Of a stretch of DNA of 64,000 nucleotides, positions 1 through 8,626 are shown one piece after another. Location: contig CBDEGU010000012.1 in NCBI GenBank assembly GCA_965238045.1, forward strand, positions 2,356,001 to 2,420,000, read 5' to 3'. Below the pieces are notes generated by a model. It searched no databases. It saw nothing but the letters and a program-made list of their open reading frames with translations, and was not told the DNA's origin. How positions within the stretch are numbered: position 1 is the stretch's first letter; each line of letters begins with the position of its first letter. The position numbers and the translations under genes are program-made. This DNA comes from CBDEGU01 sp965238045 (GTDB lineage Bacteria; Acidobacteriota; Terriglobia; Bryobacterales; UBA6623).

Positions 1-326
1 CCGTGCGGCGGGCGAAGGGCGGTGGAGAGAGGCAGTGGCAGCGTGGGCCGCCGCATTGTCGATAGGGGTTGTTGGAGGATGCCGGGCTCAGGATCGGCTA
101 TGGCTATGTGGATTGTAGGGATTGGCTTGGTCGTTGGGCAGGAGGAGTAGGACCTTTCGGGAGTAGAACGTGGCTTGGATCGCCCGGATTGCTTTGATGT
201 ATGGAAGCCGCGAAGTCCTCGCAGGCGGGCGAATCAGCTCCGCGGAAAGACCCAGGCGCAGGAGTGCGAAGCACCCCCTAGCGACGGCGCGTCGCAGCGT
301 TGCGTTGGCGAAGAGACGGTGAGGGG
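1..326. other. IS91-side flank, no gene called
   Basis: This stretch lies just past the stop codon of the IS91-type transposase. Reading frames on both strands are open by base composition only, and none has a ribosome-binding site or a recognisable motif. It probably contains the transposase-side end of the IS91-type element, but I could not fix that end because no second copy of this side is in the window. Confidence 0.4.
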
Positions 327-1532
327 TCATGAGGAGTCGATAGCCTCGGGCAGGGCCATGTCCCCGGCGCGTAGCGCCAGTTCCAGCGCCGAAAGCCATG
401 CGACCACGCGCAGCCTTCCCTCGCCGCACAGCGGGCAGCGGCGCTCCACGGCTCGCCGTTGCTCCTTGCTCAACAAGGCAGGGGAAACTTCCCTCGTCGC
501 GGACGCCTGGAGGAGTTCCCGGCAGCGGGCCAAGCCCGCCGCGCGTCTGCGATGAGCCAAGAAACCGTAGTAGCGGATCTTGACAAAACCCCTCGGCAGC
601 ACGTGCAGCAGAAAGCGCCGCAGGAACTCGACCGCGTCGAGCGTCATCGTCTCGATACGGTGGTTGTTCTTCGCGTTGCGAAAACGCAAGCGCAGGCGGC
701 CGTCGTGGAGAGACCGCAAGCGACCGTTGGAGATGGCGACGCGATGGGTATAACGAGCCAGATACTTGAGCACTTGTTCGGGTCCGGCCATGGGCGGCTT
801 GAGGTAGACCACCCACTCGGTTGTTCTCAGTTCTCGCAGCCAAGAGTGAAAACGTTCGGGCTTCGTCAGCGGGGCCAGCTGCCGGTCGAGTTCCAGCTCG
901 CCGTGTTCGAACGCCCGCCGCAAACCGTCTAAGAGCTTGCCGCGAAACAAGCGGCTCAGAGGCCGTACGGGCAGGAAAAACTTCTTGCGGCAGCGGATCC
1001 ATCGGCTGCCGTCGAGCGCCATTCCTCCCGCCGGTACGACGCAGTGCAGGTGCGGATGAGGCAGCAGTATCTGGTTCCAGGTATGCAATACGGCGAAGAA
1101 GCCGATCTGGGCGCCCAAACGCTTGGGGTCGCGAGCGAGTTGTTGCAAGCTTTGAGAGGCCGCCTCGAACAGCAGACGGTAGAAGAGTCGCTGATTCTGG
1201 AGGGCCAACATTGCCAGGGCCCCTGGCACGGTGAACACAACATGGCAGTAGTGCACCGGAAGTAGTTCCTGCGCCCGTGCCCCCAGCCAGCGGTCACGCG
1301 CCGCCGACTGGCACTTCGGACAGTGCCGGTTCGAGCACGAGTTGTACGCGATCCGTTCCTGCGAGCAAGAATCGCACTGTTCGATGTGAGCGCCCTGGGC
1401 GGCGCTGCGACACGAACCGATGTCGCGAAGGGCCTTGCGTTGACGAGCGGAGAGGCGGTGTCCCCAGCGCTCGAGCAACTCCCCTTCGTGTTGGCGAATG
1501 ACATCGGCCACTTCCAGCCGATGCCGGCTCAT
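327..1532 (-). CDS. IS91 family HUH transposase
   Basis: This 401-residue protein is a rolling-circle transposase of the IS91/IS801/ISCR group. The N-terminus has a Cys-rich zinc-binding segment (around residues 50-75, with CDSC and CPKC pairs) typical of the family. The HUH metal-binding motif is visible as HPHLHCVVPAGG, and a Tyr-containing helix follows in YLARYTHRVAISNGR. Its start ATG overlaps the stop of the upstream tyrosine recombinase by four bases (ATGA), so the two are probably translationally coupled. Length is normal and no lesion is seen. The C-terminal tail is Arg-rich. Confidence 0.93.
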   Translation of the reverse strand: MSRHRLEVADVIRQHEGELLERWGHRLSARQRKALRDIGSCRSAAQGAHIEQCDSCSQERIAYNSCSNRHCPKCQSAARDRWLGARAQELLPVHYCHVVFTVPGALAMLALQNQRLFYRLLFEAASQSLQQLARDPKRLGAQIGFFAVLHTWNQILLPHPHLHCVVPAGGMALDGSRWIRCRKKFFLPVRPLSRLFRGKLLDGLRRAFEHGELELDRQLAPLTKPERFHSWLRELRTTEWVVYLKPPMAGPEQVLKYLARYTHRVAISNGRLRSLHDGRLRLRFRNAKNNHRIETMTLDAVEFLRRFLLHVLPRGFVKIRYYGFLAHRRRAAGLARCRELLQASATREVSPALLSKEQRRAVERRCPLCGEGRLRVVAWLSALELALRAGDMALPEAIDSS

Positions 1533-2404
1533 CGCCGGCGCCGGTCCCCGTCGTCGGTGAGCGCTTCGCGAATCTCGAGTGCTTCGAGTGGGCTCTGCGT
1601 CGTGCGCAGGCGCAATTCCGAGACATGCAGATAGCGCGCCGTCGTCTTGAGACTGACGTGCCCCAGCAAGACCTGGATGGTGCGCAGATCCGTCCCCGCT
1701 TCCAGCAAGTGCGTGGCAAAGGAATGCCGCAGCACGTGCGGGCTCACCGGTTTGCGGATGCCTGCCTGGCGACCAAGCTTTTGGCAGATCTGCCGTACCC
1801 CCGAGGGCCGCAGCTGGGCGCCGTGGATACGGCCGGGAAACAGCAACTCGTTCGGCTTCGCCCAGCGCCAGTACAGACGCAGCAACTCCAGTAGCTTGGG
1901 AGACAACATCACCTGGCGTGGCTTCTCTCCTTTGCCGCGGCGCACCAGGATCACCATCCGCTGCGAGTCAATGTCCCCCGCTTCGAGTTGCAACACTTCG
2001 TCGAGACGCAACCCGGCTCCGTAGAGCGTCGCGAGGATCGCGCGATGCTTCAGATTCACCGCGGCGTCCAACAGCGCCGTCACTTCTTCACGGCTCAGCA
2101 CGACCGGTAGGCGACGCCGGACCTTGGGCCGTGCGATGCGTTCGACAACCCAGGGTCGCTCGAGTGTCTGGCTGTAGAAGAACTTCAGCCCCGCCGTGCG
2201 CACCCCGAACGTCGCACCGGCCAGCTTACGCCGCTCGATCAAGTCAAGCTGATACTCGCGAATCTGCTTCGGGCCCAGTTGCTCCGGCGACTTGCCGAAG
2301 TAGCGGGCGAGATCCTCGACGGCCTTGGTATAACTCCGAATCGTCTGCGGCGAATAGCTGCGCAGCCGCAGGTCTTGGATCATCTTCTGGCGTAGCTTGG
2401 TCAT
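1529..2404 (-). CDS. IS91-associated tyrosine recombinase (phage integrase family)
   Basis: This 291-residue protein is a tyrosine site-specific recombinase with the XerC/D-like two-domain layout. An N-terminal SAM-like core-binding domain (residues about 1-90) precedes the catalytic domain. Catalytic residues visible include the first Arg in GAGLRLDEVL, the HxxR pair in SPHVLRHSFATH, the second His in LLGHVSLKTT, and the nucleophile Tyr in ARYLHV. Family knowledge: recombinases of this kind accompany a subset of IS91 transposases. Start ATG is at 2404 with a purine-rich GAGGTC stretch upstream. It overlaps the transposase gene by four bases. Confidence 0.92.
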   Translation of the reverse strand: MTKLRQKMIQDLRLRSYSPQTIRSYTKAVEDLARYFGKSPEQLGPKQIREYQLDLIERRKLAGATFGVRTAGLKFFYSQTLERPWVVERIARPKVRRRLPVVLSREEVTALLDAAVNLKHRAILATLYGAGLRLDEVLQLEAGDIDSQRMVILVRRGKGEKPRQVMLSPKLLELLRLYWRWAKPNELLFPGRIHGAQLRPSGVRQICQKLGRQAGIRKPVSPHVLRHSFATHLLEAGTDLRTIQVLLGHVSLKTTARYLHVSELRLRTTQSPLEALEIREALTDDGDRRRR

Positions 2405-2642
2405 GAACGACCTCCTCTCGGTCGCTCATTATTCCTCTACCTCAACAAAGTTTCAATCCTTCCCCACTCGCCGGCCTCCCCTTCACCTCTGCCGCGCCAG
2501 CGGCTTCGTCCAACAACCGTTCCCACTCGCTATCGGCCCAGATTCTCGCTAACCGCCTGATGGGCCTCGATTTGGGCCAGCTCGACGACGGGTTGCGAAG
2601 GCTCTGATGCCTGATTGCTCAATGGGAAATTATTTCTCGACA

Positions 2643-3425
2643 CCTATCCGACGTTGACGCCCTCTCGCCGAACATTCGCGCAGCGCGGAGAGCAAGAAGT
2701 TTTGCAGTAGCGACGCTTGATCTGGCGATTTCGTGCCCAAATGAAGCTGCCGAGGTCAGCGCGATTTGCCGTCACGGAGTGCTGAGCGGCGGAGAGATTG
2801 CGGACACATAGCGGACACAGATTTCTAGTGGGGAAATGGACTTCCTGTAAGTTATTGAAAACAATGGTCGGGGCGCGGAGATTTGAACTCCGGACCTCCT
2901 GCTCCCAAAGTGTGTGGGTTGGGACTTCTGGAGTGCTACGGAGTGTCACAGAGTGCCCTATCCATCGGGTCTGGCCCTGTATTTGTAGCACTTCGTGACA
3001 CTCCTTGTCACTGGGTGAATCTCGGTGTTCCTGACCTAGTTACGTCACAATCCACGTCACAATCGCCTGTCTCGACCGATTTGAGCGAAGATTTCTGTTT
3101 TGGTTTTGGACCTCTTCGTACCGGTAGTGTACCCCTTAGCCACCACCGACTTCAACCCGGACGATGGCATCTTCCTCTCCAAGCTTCGCGGCAACGTTGT
3201 AGGTCCGCCTTAGCAGCCCGCAGTCGAAGTGAATGTGGGAGTCTGGGTAGCTTTGCCGCCGGTCTGTGTGAACAGTAGCTCTTTTCAAAAGTCATCCCCC
3301 CCCATTGGTTTCGGGTGACGCCAAGGGGGGGCCGACGGGGTCCCCAGGTTCCCAATGGTCTCCTCACAGCGCTCATGGGTTTTTCTATTGAGATTTTGGG
3401 GTCCATTCCCGGCAGGGTCGGGAAC
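2643..3425. other. IS/island junction region without a gene
   Basis: No credible protein gene is visible. The stretch holds the 3' tRNA-Pro fragment (2865-2910). A 10-bp inverted repeat GGAGTGTCAC/GTGACACTCC lies at 2940-2949 and 2995-3004. Short direct repeats (GCGGACACA twice near 2800-2820, ACGTCACAATC twice near 3043-3066) are also present. Such clustered repeats next to a tRNA fragment would suit integrase arm sites, but that is inference. From about 3005 to 3425 I see only unassigned sequence. Confidence 0.45.
2865..2910 (-). repeat. 3' fragment of a tRNA-Pro gene, possible attachment site
   Basis: Reading the minus strand, this matches the 3' half of a proline tRNA: the anticodon loop TTTGGGA, a perfect T stem CGGAG/CTCCG around TTCAAAT, the acceptor strand CGCCCCG, a discriminator A and an encoded CCA. 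The 5' half is absent. About 20 bases beyond the CCA (2847-2864) also resemble the sequence downstream of the intact tRNA-Pro at 11902-11978. Intact and partial copies lie in the same orientation, 9 kb apart, with the fragment downstream of the tRNA 3' end. That is the geometry left by tRNA-targeting integration. The T-arm sequences differ, so the event is old or the copy came from a different tRNA-Pro. Confidence 0.65.
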
Positions 3426-3737
3426 GCTCCGCATCGTCTGCGGCGAATAGTCGCGCAACCGCAGGTCTTCGATCATCCTCTGACGTAGCTTGGTCATGAA
3501 CGACCTCCTCTCGGTCGTTCATTATTCCGCTACCTCAATAAAGTTTCAATCCCTTCCCCCACTTGCCGGCCTCCCCTCACCTCTGCCGCGCCAGCGGCTT
3601 CGTCCAACAACCGTTCGCACTCGCTATCCGCCAAGGTTGTCGCTAGCCGTCTGATGGGACTCGATTTGGGCCAGCGGGAGGAGGGGGCCGCGGAGGCTCT
3701 GATGCCTGATTGCTCAACGGGAAATTATTTCTCAACA
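3426..3737 (-). mobile_element. Remnant of a second IS91-type copy
   Basis: This is a diverged duplicate of 2334-2642. It contains the first 24 codons of the same tyrosine recombinase (start ATG at 3497, reading MTKLRQRMIEDLRLRDYSPQ and four more residues) and the upstream non-coding end up to the GGGAAATTATTTCTC motif. The recombinase is cut after codon 24 and continues into unrelated sequence. No transposase follows, so this is a solo terminal fragment. Confidence 0.85.
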
Positions 3738-3787
3738 GCTATGCTCAACCACCGCCGCCCAGGTGAGGCCCCTAACGAAGAAGGCAA

Positions 3788-3815
3788 TCAAAAACCGCCC
3801 CAAAAGGGCGGTCGG
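3788..3815 (-). terminator. Rho-independent terminator after integrase remnant
   Basis: On the minus strand a GC-rich stem (ACCGCCC, 3794-3800, with GGGCGGT, 3806-3812; five-base loop) is followed by a run of Ts (plus-strand AAAAA at 3790-3794). It lies about 35 bases past the stop of the integrase C-terminal fragment and fits that gene's terminator. Confidence 0.75.
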
Positions 3816-3847
3816 TGAAAACCCAGCCCGGTACTTCATGACAGGAG

Positions 3848-4075
3848 TCACCACTTCTGCTGGAACTCTTCGACAACGTGCTCGGGGGAGAGGTTGAGGT
3901 AGATTTCGGTCGTCTGAAGCGTGTCATGACCCAGCAGGCGCTGCAGCGCCGGCAGGGAGATCCCTTTCTGGATCGCCGTGACGGCAAAGGTGTGCCTCAG
4001 CACGTGAGGGGAGACGGTGCGGCTGATGCGGGCGCGGTTAGCAACGCGCTTGAGCAATAGCCGAGCCCCGGGCGA
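3848..4075 (-). pseudogene. C-terminal fragment of a tyrosine recombinase (island integrase remnant)
   Basis: The open frame reads about 75 residues of the catalytic end of a phage-type integrase. It has the HxxR pair in SPHVLRHTFAV, the second catalytic His in LLGHDTLQTT and the nucleophile Tyr in TEIYLNLSPEHV. The first Arg, the core-binding domain and a plausible start are missing; upstream the frame runs into the end of the lipoprotein gene. It differs clearly from the IS91-associated recombinase at 1529-2404, so it is not a copy of that. Given the nearby tRNA-Pro fragment, it may be what is left of the integrase that brought the island in (inference). Confidence 0.8.
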
Positions 4076-4083
4076 TATTAGGC

Positions 4084-5793
4084 TTAGAAGCGGATAGAAA
4101 AAGCCTCCAGGCCATGCTTGCGTTTTCCATCCCGGTCGAGCCAGCTCGACGGGATGTATATCACACCGTGATGAACGAGCGGGCGGACGTTACGGTGCCC
4201 TCGTCCGGCCATCTCCCGTCTCGAGACGATCGTGCCGTCACGAACCCGCACACCCAGGAGCACGCCTCTGCCTTCCAGGTCCCTTGCGACGTCCACGACC
4301 CAAGCGTAGAGCTCGTTGCGTTCTGGAGAGGCTGCAAGGACGACGCGGGAGGGGTAGTAGCGGAAGCGCTTTACGGCTTCGGGGGAAGAGAAGTCCGGAG
4401 CTGTCCAGAAGACCTCCAAACGCGGGCTGCCGGCGCGGGTGACGATCTTGAGCGCCACAAGGCCCGCCGGATGCGTGTGGTCGAAGTTGAACGTCGGCAC
4501 GAGAACGACGGGGGAACCCTCGACTTTCGCAACCACGGGTTGGGTAATGATCTGACCTCGCCAGCGCTCGGCGCTGCAATCGTCGCCCGGAGCGCCGCAA
4601 GGCTCGACGATCTGACGGCGGTCGTAGAGCTTTCCTAGATGCTGTGCGTCGATCAAGAAAACACTGCCGTCCTTGCCGGGCTGGACTAGTACCGAGCGCC
4701 CGGAGGGAAGATCGAGCTTCAGCGGCGCATTAGCTCCAAGATCGTAGTCGTGCAGCGCCCAGCACTCCAGCAGGGTCTTGTCATTGCAGCGGCCCGAGTC
4801 GGGGCGCAGTGGCTCTGCACCAGGCGGGATTCGCGGGATGAACAGATTGACACACGATTCCACGCAAGCTCTTGCGGGCCTGATCGGGTCGAAACCGCGG
4901 CAGAGCATCTCATCGCAGGCTGGGTCGAAATCGAGGCCGGGCCGGACCCGAAGGAGAGTATTGGCGTAGTCGTTACGCACCAGATCGAGTTGGCCGTTGC
5001 CTGTCGGGATCAGAAGTTCAAAACTTTCCTCGGTAGCTAGCACTTGAGGTCCGGCGGGAGACCAAACACCCCCGCCACAGATCATTTCGAAGGTGCCGGT
5101 TTCCCCAGGGCACTCAGCCTCAGGCGTGGTCAGCAGGACTGCTGAAATGGCGGCCTGGGGACCCTTGATTTTCCAGGCCGCGAGATCGATTTCAAACACC
5201 CATCCGTGCCAAGGCTGGACGTCACCGGGACTCCCGAACGATACGTAAACGTAGTCACGTCCCCCTGGCGTGCGGCCGTGCGCCAAAGCGGCCTTAGTTA
5301 TTTGCGTCCCGGGATGGAACCGCACTTCTGCTTGGCCGCCCGCAAGCTGTTTTTTGGCGCTCAACTCGAAAACCGGGTAATCGCGGTGCAACCGGCGCCG
5401 TTCGAGATCGACCACTGCGACCCAGTGATGTTGGCGGTCCGCTACGGAACGGCTGTAGGTCGTGTAGGAGACGACGAGTTTGTCTCCAACTTGCACCGGC
5501 GTGGCTTCCAGGTAAGGCTTGCGGACAGAGGAGGCAGGGAGCTGGACGCGCCAGGCGATGGAAGTGCTGCGGGGATCGATAGCGGCCAGCATGCCGTCCG
5601 AGGCCGCCGCCAGCACGAATTCACGGCCCTGCGATGCCACCAGCAGAGGGGAAGCTTCCATCGTGGCCCGGGAGACCTCGATGAGCTGGAGGTTGGTCGC
5701 TGGCCCCCTTGGCGGCTCGCCGCAAGCCGCCACCAGAAGCAGGAAAGCCGCTAGCACGCCCGGCCGCGCACCACCCGGTGGCGTGGAAGACAT
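4084..5793 (-). CDS. Lipoprotein with PQQ-like beta-propeller
   Basis: A 569-residue protein starting at ATG 5793. The frame stays open up to 6030, but only this start gives a lipoprotein signal peptide: hydrophobic LAAFLLLVAAC with a lipobox Cys near residue 24. The body has blade-like repeats such as FVLAAASDGMLAAIDPRS, SVFLIDAQHLGKLYD and VIYIPSSWLD, typical of PQQ/BamB-type eight-bladed propellers. Several Cys pairs occur in the middle section. I infer an exported, membrane-anchored protein that binds a ligand or partner, not necessarily PQQ. It is divergent from the interrupted secreted-protein gene at 6249, and palindromes lie in the shared upstream region. The exact function is unknown. 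Confidence 0.75.
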   Translation of the reverse strand: MSSTPPGGARPGVLAAFLLLVAACGEPPRGPATNLQLIEVSRATMEASPLLVASQGREFVLAAASDGMLAAIDPRSTSIAWRVQLPASSVRKPYLEATPVQVGDKLVVSYTTYSRSVADRQHHWVAVVDLERRRLHRDYPVFELSAKKQLAGGQAEVRFHPGTQITKAALAHGRTPGGRDYVYVSFGSPGDVQPWHGWVFEIDLAAWKIKGPQAAISAVLLTTPEAECPGETGTFEMICGGGVWSPAGPQVLATEESFELLIPTGNGQLDLVRNDYANTLLRVRPGLDFDPACDEMLCRGFDPIRPARACVESCVNLFIPRIPPGAEPLRPDSGRCNDKTLLECWALHDYDLGANAPLKLDLPSGRSVLVQPGKDGSVFLIDAQHLGKLYDRRQIVEPCGAPGDDCSAERWRGQIITQPVVAKVEGSPVVLVPTFNFDHTHPAGLVALKIVTRAGSPRLEVFWTAPDFSSPEAVKRFRYYPSRVVLAASPERNELYAWVVDVARDLEGRGVLLGVRVRDGTIVSRREMAGRGHRNVRPLVHHGVIYIPSSWLDRDGKRKHGLEAFSIRF

Positions 5794-6051
5794 CGCCCTG
5801 GCTTGGATTCGCTGCACGAACGGAATGCCGAACAGTATACGGGCAATGGGCGCCGCTGGCAACGCAACCGAAGGCATGGCGATCGCTTGGTCCGTCGCCT
5901 GGGCGCGGGCCAGCTCAATCCAGGATTTCCATTTGGGCCCTGGCACGGTCACAGTATACGCCCGCGCTGCCCAGAATACCACGTCTTTTCGCGCTGAACC
6001 CTGCACATCACCTCCGGCGGCAGGCCCCAAGGCCCGTCCGTCCGCTCACAG

Positions 6052-6065
6052 GTGCAATTTTGCAC
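6052..6065. promoter_or_regulatory. Palindrome GTGCAA-N2-TTGCAC
   Basis: A perfect inverted repeat GTGCAA/TTGCAC with a two-base spacer. It shares its core with the palindromes at 6179-6200 and 8224-8245. It lies between two divergent exported-protein genes and may be an operator half of a repeated site. Confidence 0.4.
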
Positions 6066-6178
6066 GGTCGTCGCCTACACGAAACCAAGGTCGAGCCAAG
6101 AAAGGCCAAGCGCACTTGACTCTCAGTTCTCGGTCAGGCCGGTTCCGCTCAGCCCCTGGCTGGTACTGCTGGTACTTA

Positions 6179-6200
6179 ATCCGTGCAAAATTGCACGGAT
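6179..6200. promoter_or_regulatory. Perfect palindrome, 10-bp arms, possible operator
   Basis: ATCCGTGCAA followed by AA and the exact inverted arm TTGCACGGAT. It sits about 48 bases upstream of the ATG at 6249. An almost identical copy lies at 8224-8245, just past the end of the same (interrupted) gene. It could be an operator or a repeated palindromic element. Confidence 0.5.
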
Positions 6201-6349
6201 CTACCGCTTAGGTGACGCCGTTCGGTAGTGTAGGTGCAGGAGGCGACGATGAAAAACCATCTACTCGCGATCACCTTTGCAGCTTGCCTCACGGCAGCCC
6301 AGCCCCCCGCTCCCGAGGGCCGCTTCTCAGCACTGTGTGAGATCGTGCC

Positions 6350-6357
6350 AGCTTACG
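6350..6357. repeat. Target-site duplication AGCTTACG, left copy
   Basis: This 8-bp direct repeat flanks the IS256 element; the right copy is 7807-7814. IS256-family insertions normally generate 8-9 bp duplications. Confidence 0.85.
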
Positions 6358-7806
6358 GAGAGTGTCCCAATCGTAGTTGAGGGTTTGTAGGGCGGCGGCG
6401 TAAAAGAGCATTGTACTAGGCAGCCTTTGCTGCTGTGGCCTTGGCCGGATTGAGGATGGCGTCGAGCATCCACAGATCCTTGTAACCCATGATCTTGCGG
6501 AAGCTTTTCTCGGTATCGAGGAATGCAGCCGTGGCCCAGCGACACACCATGGCCGCGTCCTTCCAGCGGGTCACTCGCCGCGTTCTCCGCCGCACCCCGG
6601 CGTTAGGAGACTCGACGATGTTCGTCGTCGCCAGGCAGCGATGCAGCGACGGCGGCGCACCCAGGCGGTTGATGGTGAAACACTCCTCCATGCCTTCGCG
6701 CAAACTCACCGCCGCCTCGGGCCAGTCACCCTCGTACCACTGGGCTAGCTTCTCCAGCCGCGCTTGTCCATCTTGGGCTCCCAGCCGCCAGGCGGCCCGG
6801 ATCGCCGCTTTGGCCTGATCGCGCTCGGCCTTAGGCAGCCGCTCGACGACATTGCGCAGCTTGTGAGCGCGGCAGCGCTGCACCGGAACTTTGCCGAAGA
6901 CCCGCCGCACCGCCGCCCGCAGGGCCTTCGATCCATCGAGCACGAAGAGCCTGTTTTTCTCCGTCGATACTCCCCGCTCGACCATGCCCCTCAGCAAGTC
7001 TTCGGCGGCGGCTGTGCTCTCAGTGGCGGCGTGCTGCAATCCCAGCACATGTTTGTTGCCCTGACGGTCTACGCCCACCGCTGCAAGCACTACATGATCT
7101 GCGAAGATCAAACCGTCCACGTAGATCACCAGCAGATCCAACTCATCCAGGCGCCGCGTGAGCACTTCGTCGATGCTCTTTTCGGCGGCCTCGACTGCCT
7201 CCCGGCTGACGGCGGATTTCGACACCCCGGCCGTGCCGGCCATTGCGCCAATCACCCCGGCATAGTTGCGCGTCGAGACGCCCTTCATCAGAATGTCGAG
7301 CATGCGCGCGCCGAGGCGTTCGTCGTCCTGCATCGCTTCGTAAGCGGGCACTTTGACCTCGCCGCCGGAGCGTTTGCGCAGTCTGGGTTTGCTGACGCGC
7401 AGTTTGCGGTTGCTGAGCTTGACGCGACCGGGCTGGCGGCCCCAGCGGACCACATCGCCGCGGCGCTTCTTGCCGGGCTGGGAAAGTTTTCCACCGGTAA
7501 CTTGCTGCGCCGACAGTTCCAGTACGGCTTGAATGGCGGCGCGGCCGGTGACGTCGATAACCTCGTCGACGGCTCCGCGGCACTGCTCGACCAGTTCAAC
7601 CAAGGGCAGCATGAGTTGGGAGTTTTGGCTGAGCAGGCGGGTGAGGTCGTTGGGGCTGACTGGCTGTTGCTTCGCGGAATCCAGAATGTGATATCGTTTC
7701 TTCACGGCGGTTCTCCTTTGTGGTGAAAGGTTTGCTCGATTCTCTCAGAGAACCGGGCTTGAGAACCGCCGCCCTTCCACCTTCAACTAGATTCGGGACA
7801 ATCTCA
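6358..7806 (-). mobile_element. IS256-family element inside a secreted-protein gene
   Basis: The ends are imperfect inverted repeats of about 26 bp: the left begins GAGAGTGTCCCAATCG and the right, read inward, GAGATTGTCCCGAATC. One extra base lies outside the right repeat before the duplication. One transposase gene (6416-7705, minus) fills the element. Direct repeats AGCTTACG flank it. Confidence 0.9.
6416..7705 (-). CDS. IS256 family (mutator-type) transposase
   Basis: 429 residues, the normal length for IS256/mutator transposases. DDE-type acidic residues are visible in the conserved blocks VIYVDGLIF, LFVLDGSKAL and EGMEECFTI. The family's RCRAHKLRNV block, a zinc-like C/H motif, is also present. 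The C-terminus has the usual FLDTEKSFRKIMGYKDLW helix. It is intact and differs substantially from the second IS256 transposase at 16161-17450, so the two are separate elements. Confidence 0.95.
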   Translation of the reverse strand: MKKRYHILDSAKQQPVSPNDLTRLLSQNSQLMLPLVELVEQCRGAVDEVIDVTGRAAIQAVLELSAQQVTGGKLSQPGKKRRGDVVRWGRQPGRVKLSNRKLRVSKPRLRKRSGGEVKVPAYEAMQDDERLGARMLDILMKGVSTRNYAGVIGAMAGTAGVSKSAVSREAVEAAEKSIDEVLTRRLDELDLLVIYVDGLIFADHVVLAAVGVDRQGNKHVLGLQHAATESTAAAEDLLRGMVERGVSTEKNRLFVLDGSKALRAAVRRVFGKVPVQRCRAHKLRNVVERLPKAERDQAKAAIRAAWRLGAQDGQARLEKLAQWYEGDWPEAAVSLREGMEECFTINRLGAPPSLHRCLATTNIVESPNAGVRRRTRRVTRWKDAAMVCRWATAAFLDTEKSFRKIMGYKDLWMLDAILNPAKATAAKAA

Positions 7807-7814
7807 AGCTTACG
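7807..7814. repeat. Target-site duplication AGCTTACG, right copy
   Basis: Right-hand partner of the direct repeat at 6350-6357. Confidence 0.85.
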
Positions 7815-8223
7815 ACCTATCCGCACGCTACACCGCCTACTGCGACGTTGCGGAGTCTGAGAACCTGGTGAGCGTTCGTTACGACGTGTACGATGGGGCA
7901 CACATACCGCATCTACCGATTTCAGCAGAGTTGCGAGCAATAGAGCACTCGGTCGAATTCGTACCGGGACACCATCCGTTCATGCGGTTTGAGATCCCCG
8001 GCTGGGGCCAGACGATCATTTATCCGGTCAGTCTTGACGGCCAAGCGAAGTTCATGGTCCGCTCAAATCGCGAGCGCAAACGGGAAGTATTTCTGGTCTC
8101 GTGGTGGTCCAGCAAGCAAGGCGAGTACACGCTGACGATTGCACGAAGCCACAGCGCCAGGGCTCGTCTGCCCGTTCACAGACGTTGATGGAGCGGGCTG
8201 AACTGCGCCCGCAAGCGCTTCCG

Positions 8224-8245
8224 ATCCGTGCAAAATTACACGGAT
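8224..8245. repeat. Near-perfect palindrome, second copy
   Basis: ATCCGTGCAA, AA, then TTACACGGAT: the 6179-6200 palindrome with one arm mismatch. It lies 36 bases past the stop of the interrupted gene. A looser relative, GTGCA-N5-TGCAC, is at 8859-8873. Confidence 0.6.
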
Positions 8246-8431
8246 TTCACGCTTGGATGATAGAGGGTATGGACGCGAGGGCGGGTGAACTCACGGAGCT
8301 CGTTTCACAGCCACAACGCTGTATCGGGCCAATAAACGCCACTTAGCGGCGCGAGTCGTACCAGAACGGTCTTTAGCGGCACTGGTAGGGTGGGGCCAGA
8401 GATGACAACCACCCCGCTCTTACGGTCGCGC

Positions 8432-8626
8432 TTAGAACTGCCAGGGTTTGTCGCTCCGCAACGGGTACTTCTTCGCGGGGCAACGCAGCTCGTGGCGTCT
8501 CAACTCCACGGTCCCCATTCGTTTTCCGCAGTAGACACAATTCCGCATCTTCTTCGGTCGGCCGCCGCGATGGTGGCGTCGCAGGCTCGACAGCAGCCGC
8601 GCGGCTTCAGTTATATCTATACCCAT
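8432..8626 (-). CDS. Small putative zinc-binding protein
   Basis: A 64-residue protein starting at ATG 8626 with AGAGGA upstream. It has a C2H2-like pattern: C-x2-C in NCVYCGKRM, then HELRC about nine residues later. The N-terminal part is Arg-rich (LLSSLRRHHRGGRPKK). Family unknown; such short zinc ribbons often bind nucleic acid, but this is inference. The frame stays open upstream, where the opposite reading suggests transposase debris. Confidence 0.45.
   Translation of the reverse strand: MGIDITEAARLLSSLRRHHRGGRPKKMRNCVYCGKRMGTVELRRHELRCPAKKYPLRSDKPWQF

Larger units (their letters stand above)
327..2642 (-). mobile_element. IS91-type element with transposase and tyrosine recombinase
   Basis: The element carries two overlapping minus-strand genes: a tyrosine recombinase followed by an HUH transposase. 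Its recombinase-side end is placed near 2642 because a second, truncated copy of the same end at 3426-3737 stays similar up to the shared motif GGGAAATTATTTCTC and then diverges. The other end was not resolved. IS91-type elements move by rolling-circle transposition and usually lack target duplications, and I saw none here. Confidence 0.8.
6249..8188 (+). pseudogene. Secreted protein gene interrupted by IS256 element
   Basis: The gene starts at ATG 6249 (GGAGGCGACG upstream) with a signal peptide (MKNHLLAITFAACLTAAQ). It is broken after codon 36 by the IS at 6358-7806. Deleting the IS and one copy of the 8-bp target duplication AGCTTACG joins base 6357 to base 7815 in frame and yields a 160-residue protein ending at the TGA at 8186-8188. 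The join reads EIVPAY-DLSARYTAYCDV. The mature part has two close Cys residues (about 30 and 44) and beta-rich sequence. I do not recognise a family. The reading frame after the IS is otherwise intact, so the insertion looks recent. Confidence 0.8.

Noticed and set aside
2798..2998. Open frame reading GARRFELRTSCSQS on the plus strand
   Set aside because: It is the translation of the tRNA-Pro 3' fragment; a similar peptide arises from the intact tRNA at 11902-11978.
5794..6030. Upstream extension of the PQQ-propeller lipoprotein
   Set aside because: The lipobox-bearing signal peptide begins only at ATG 5793; the extension shows no motif.
6358..7806. Composite transposon formed by the two IS256 elements
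   Set aside because: The two transposases are clearly different and each element has its own target duplication, so they inserted independently.
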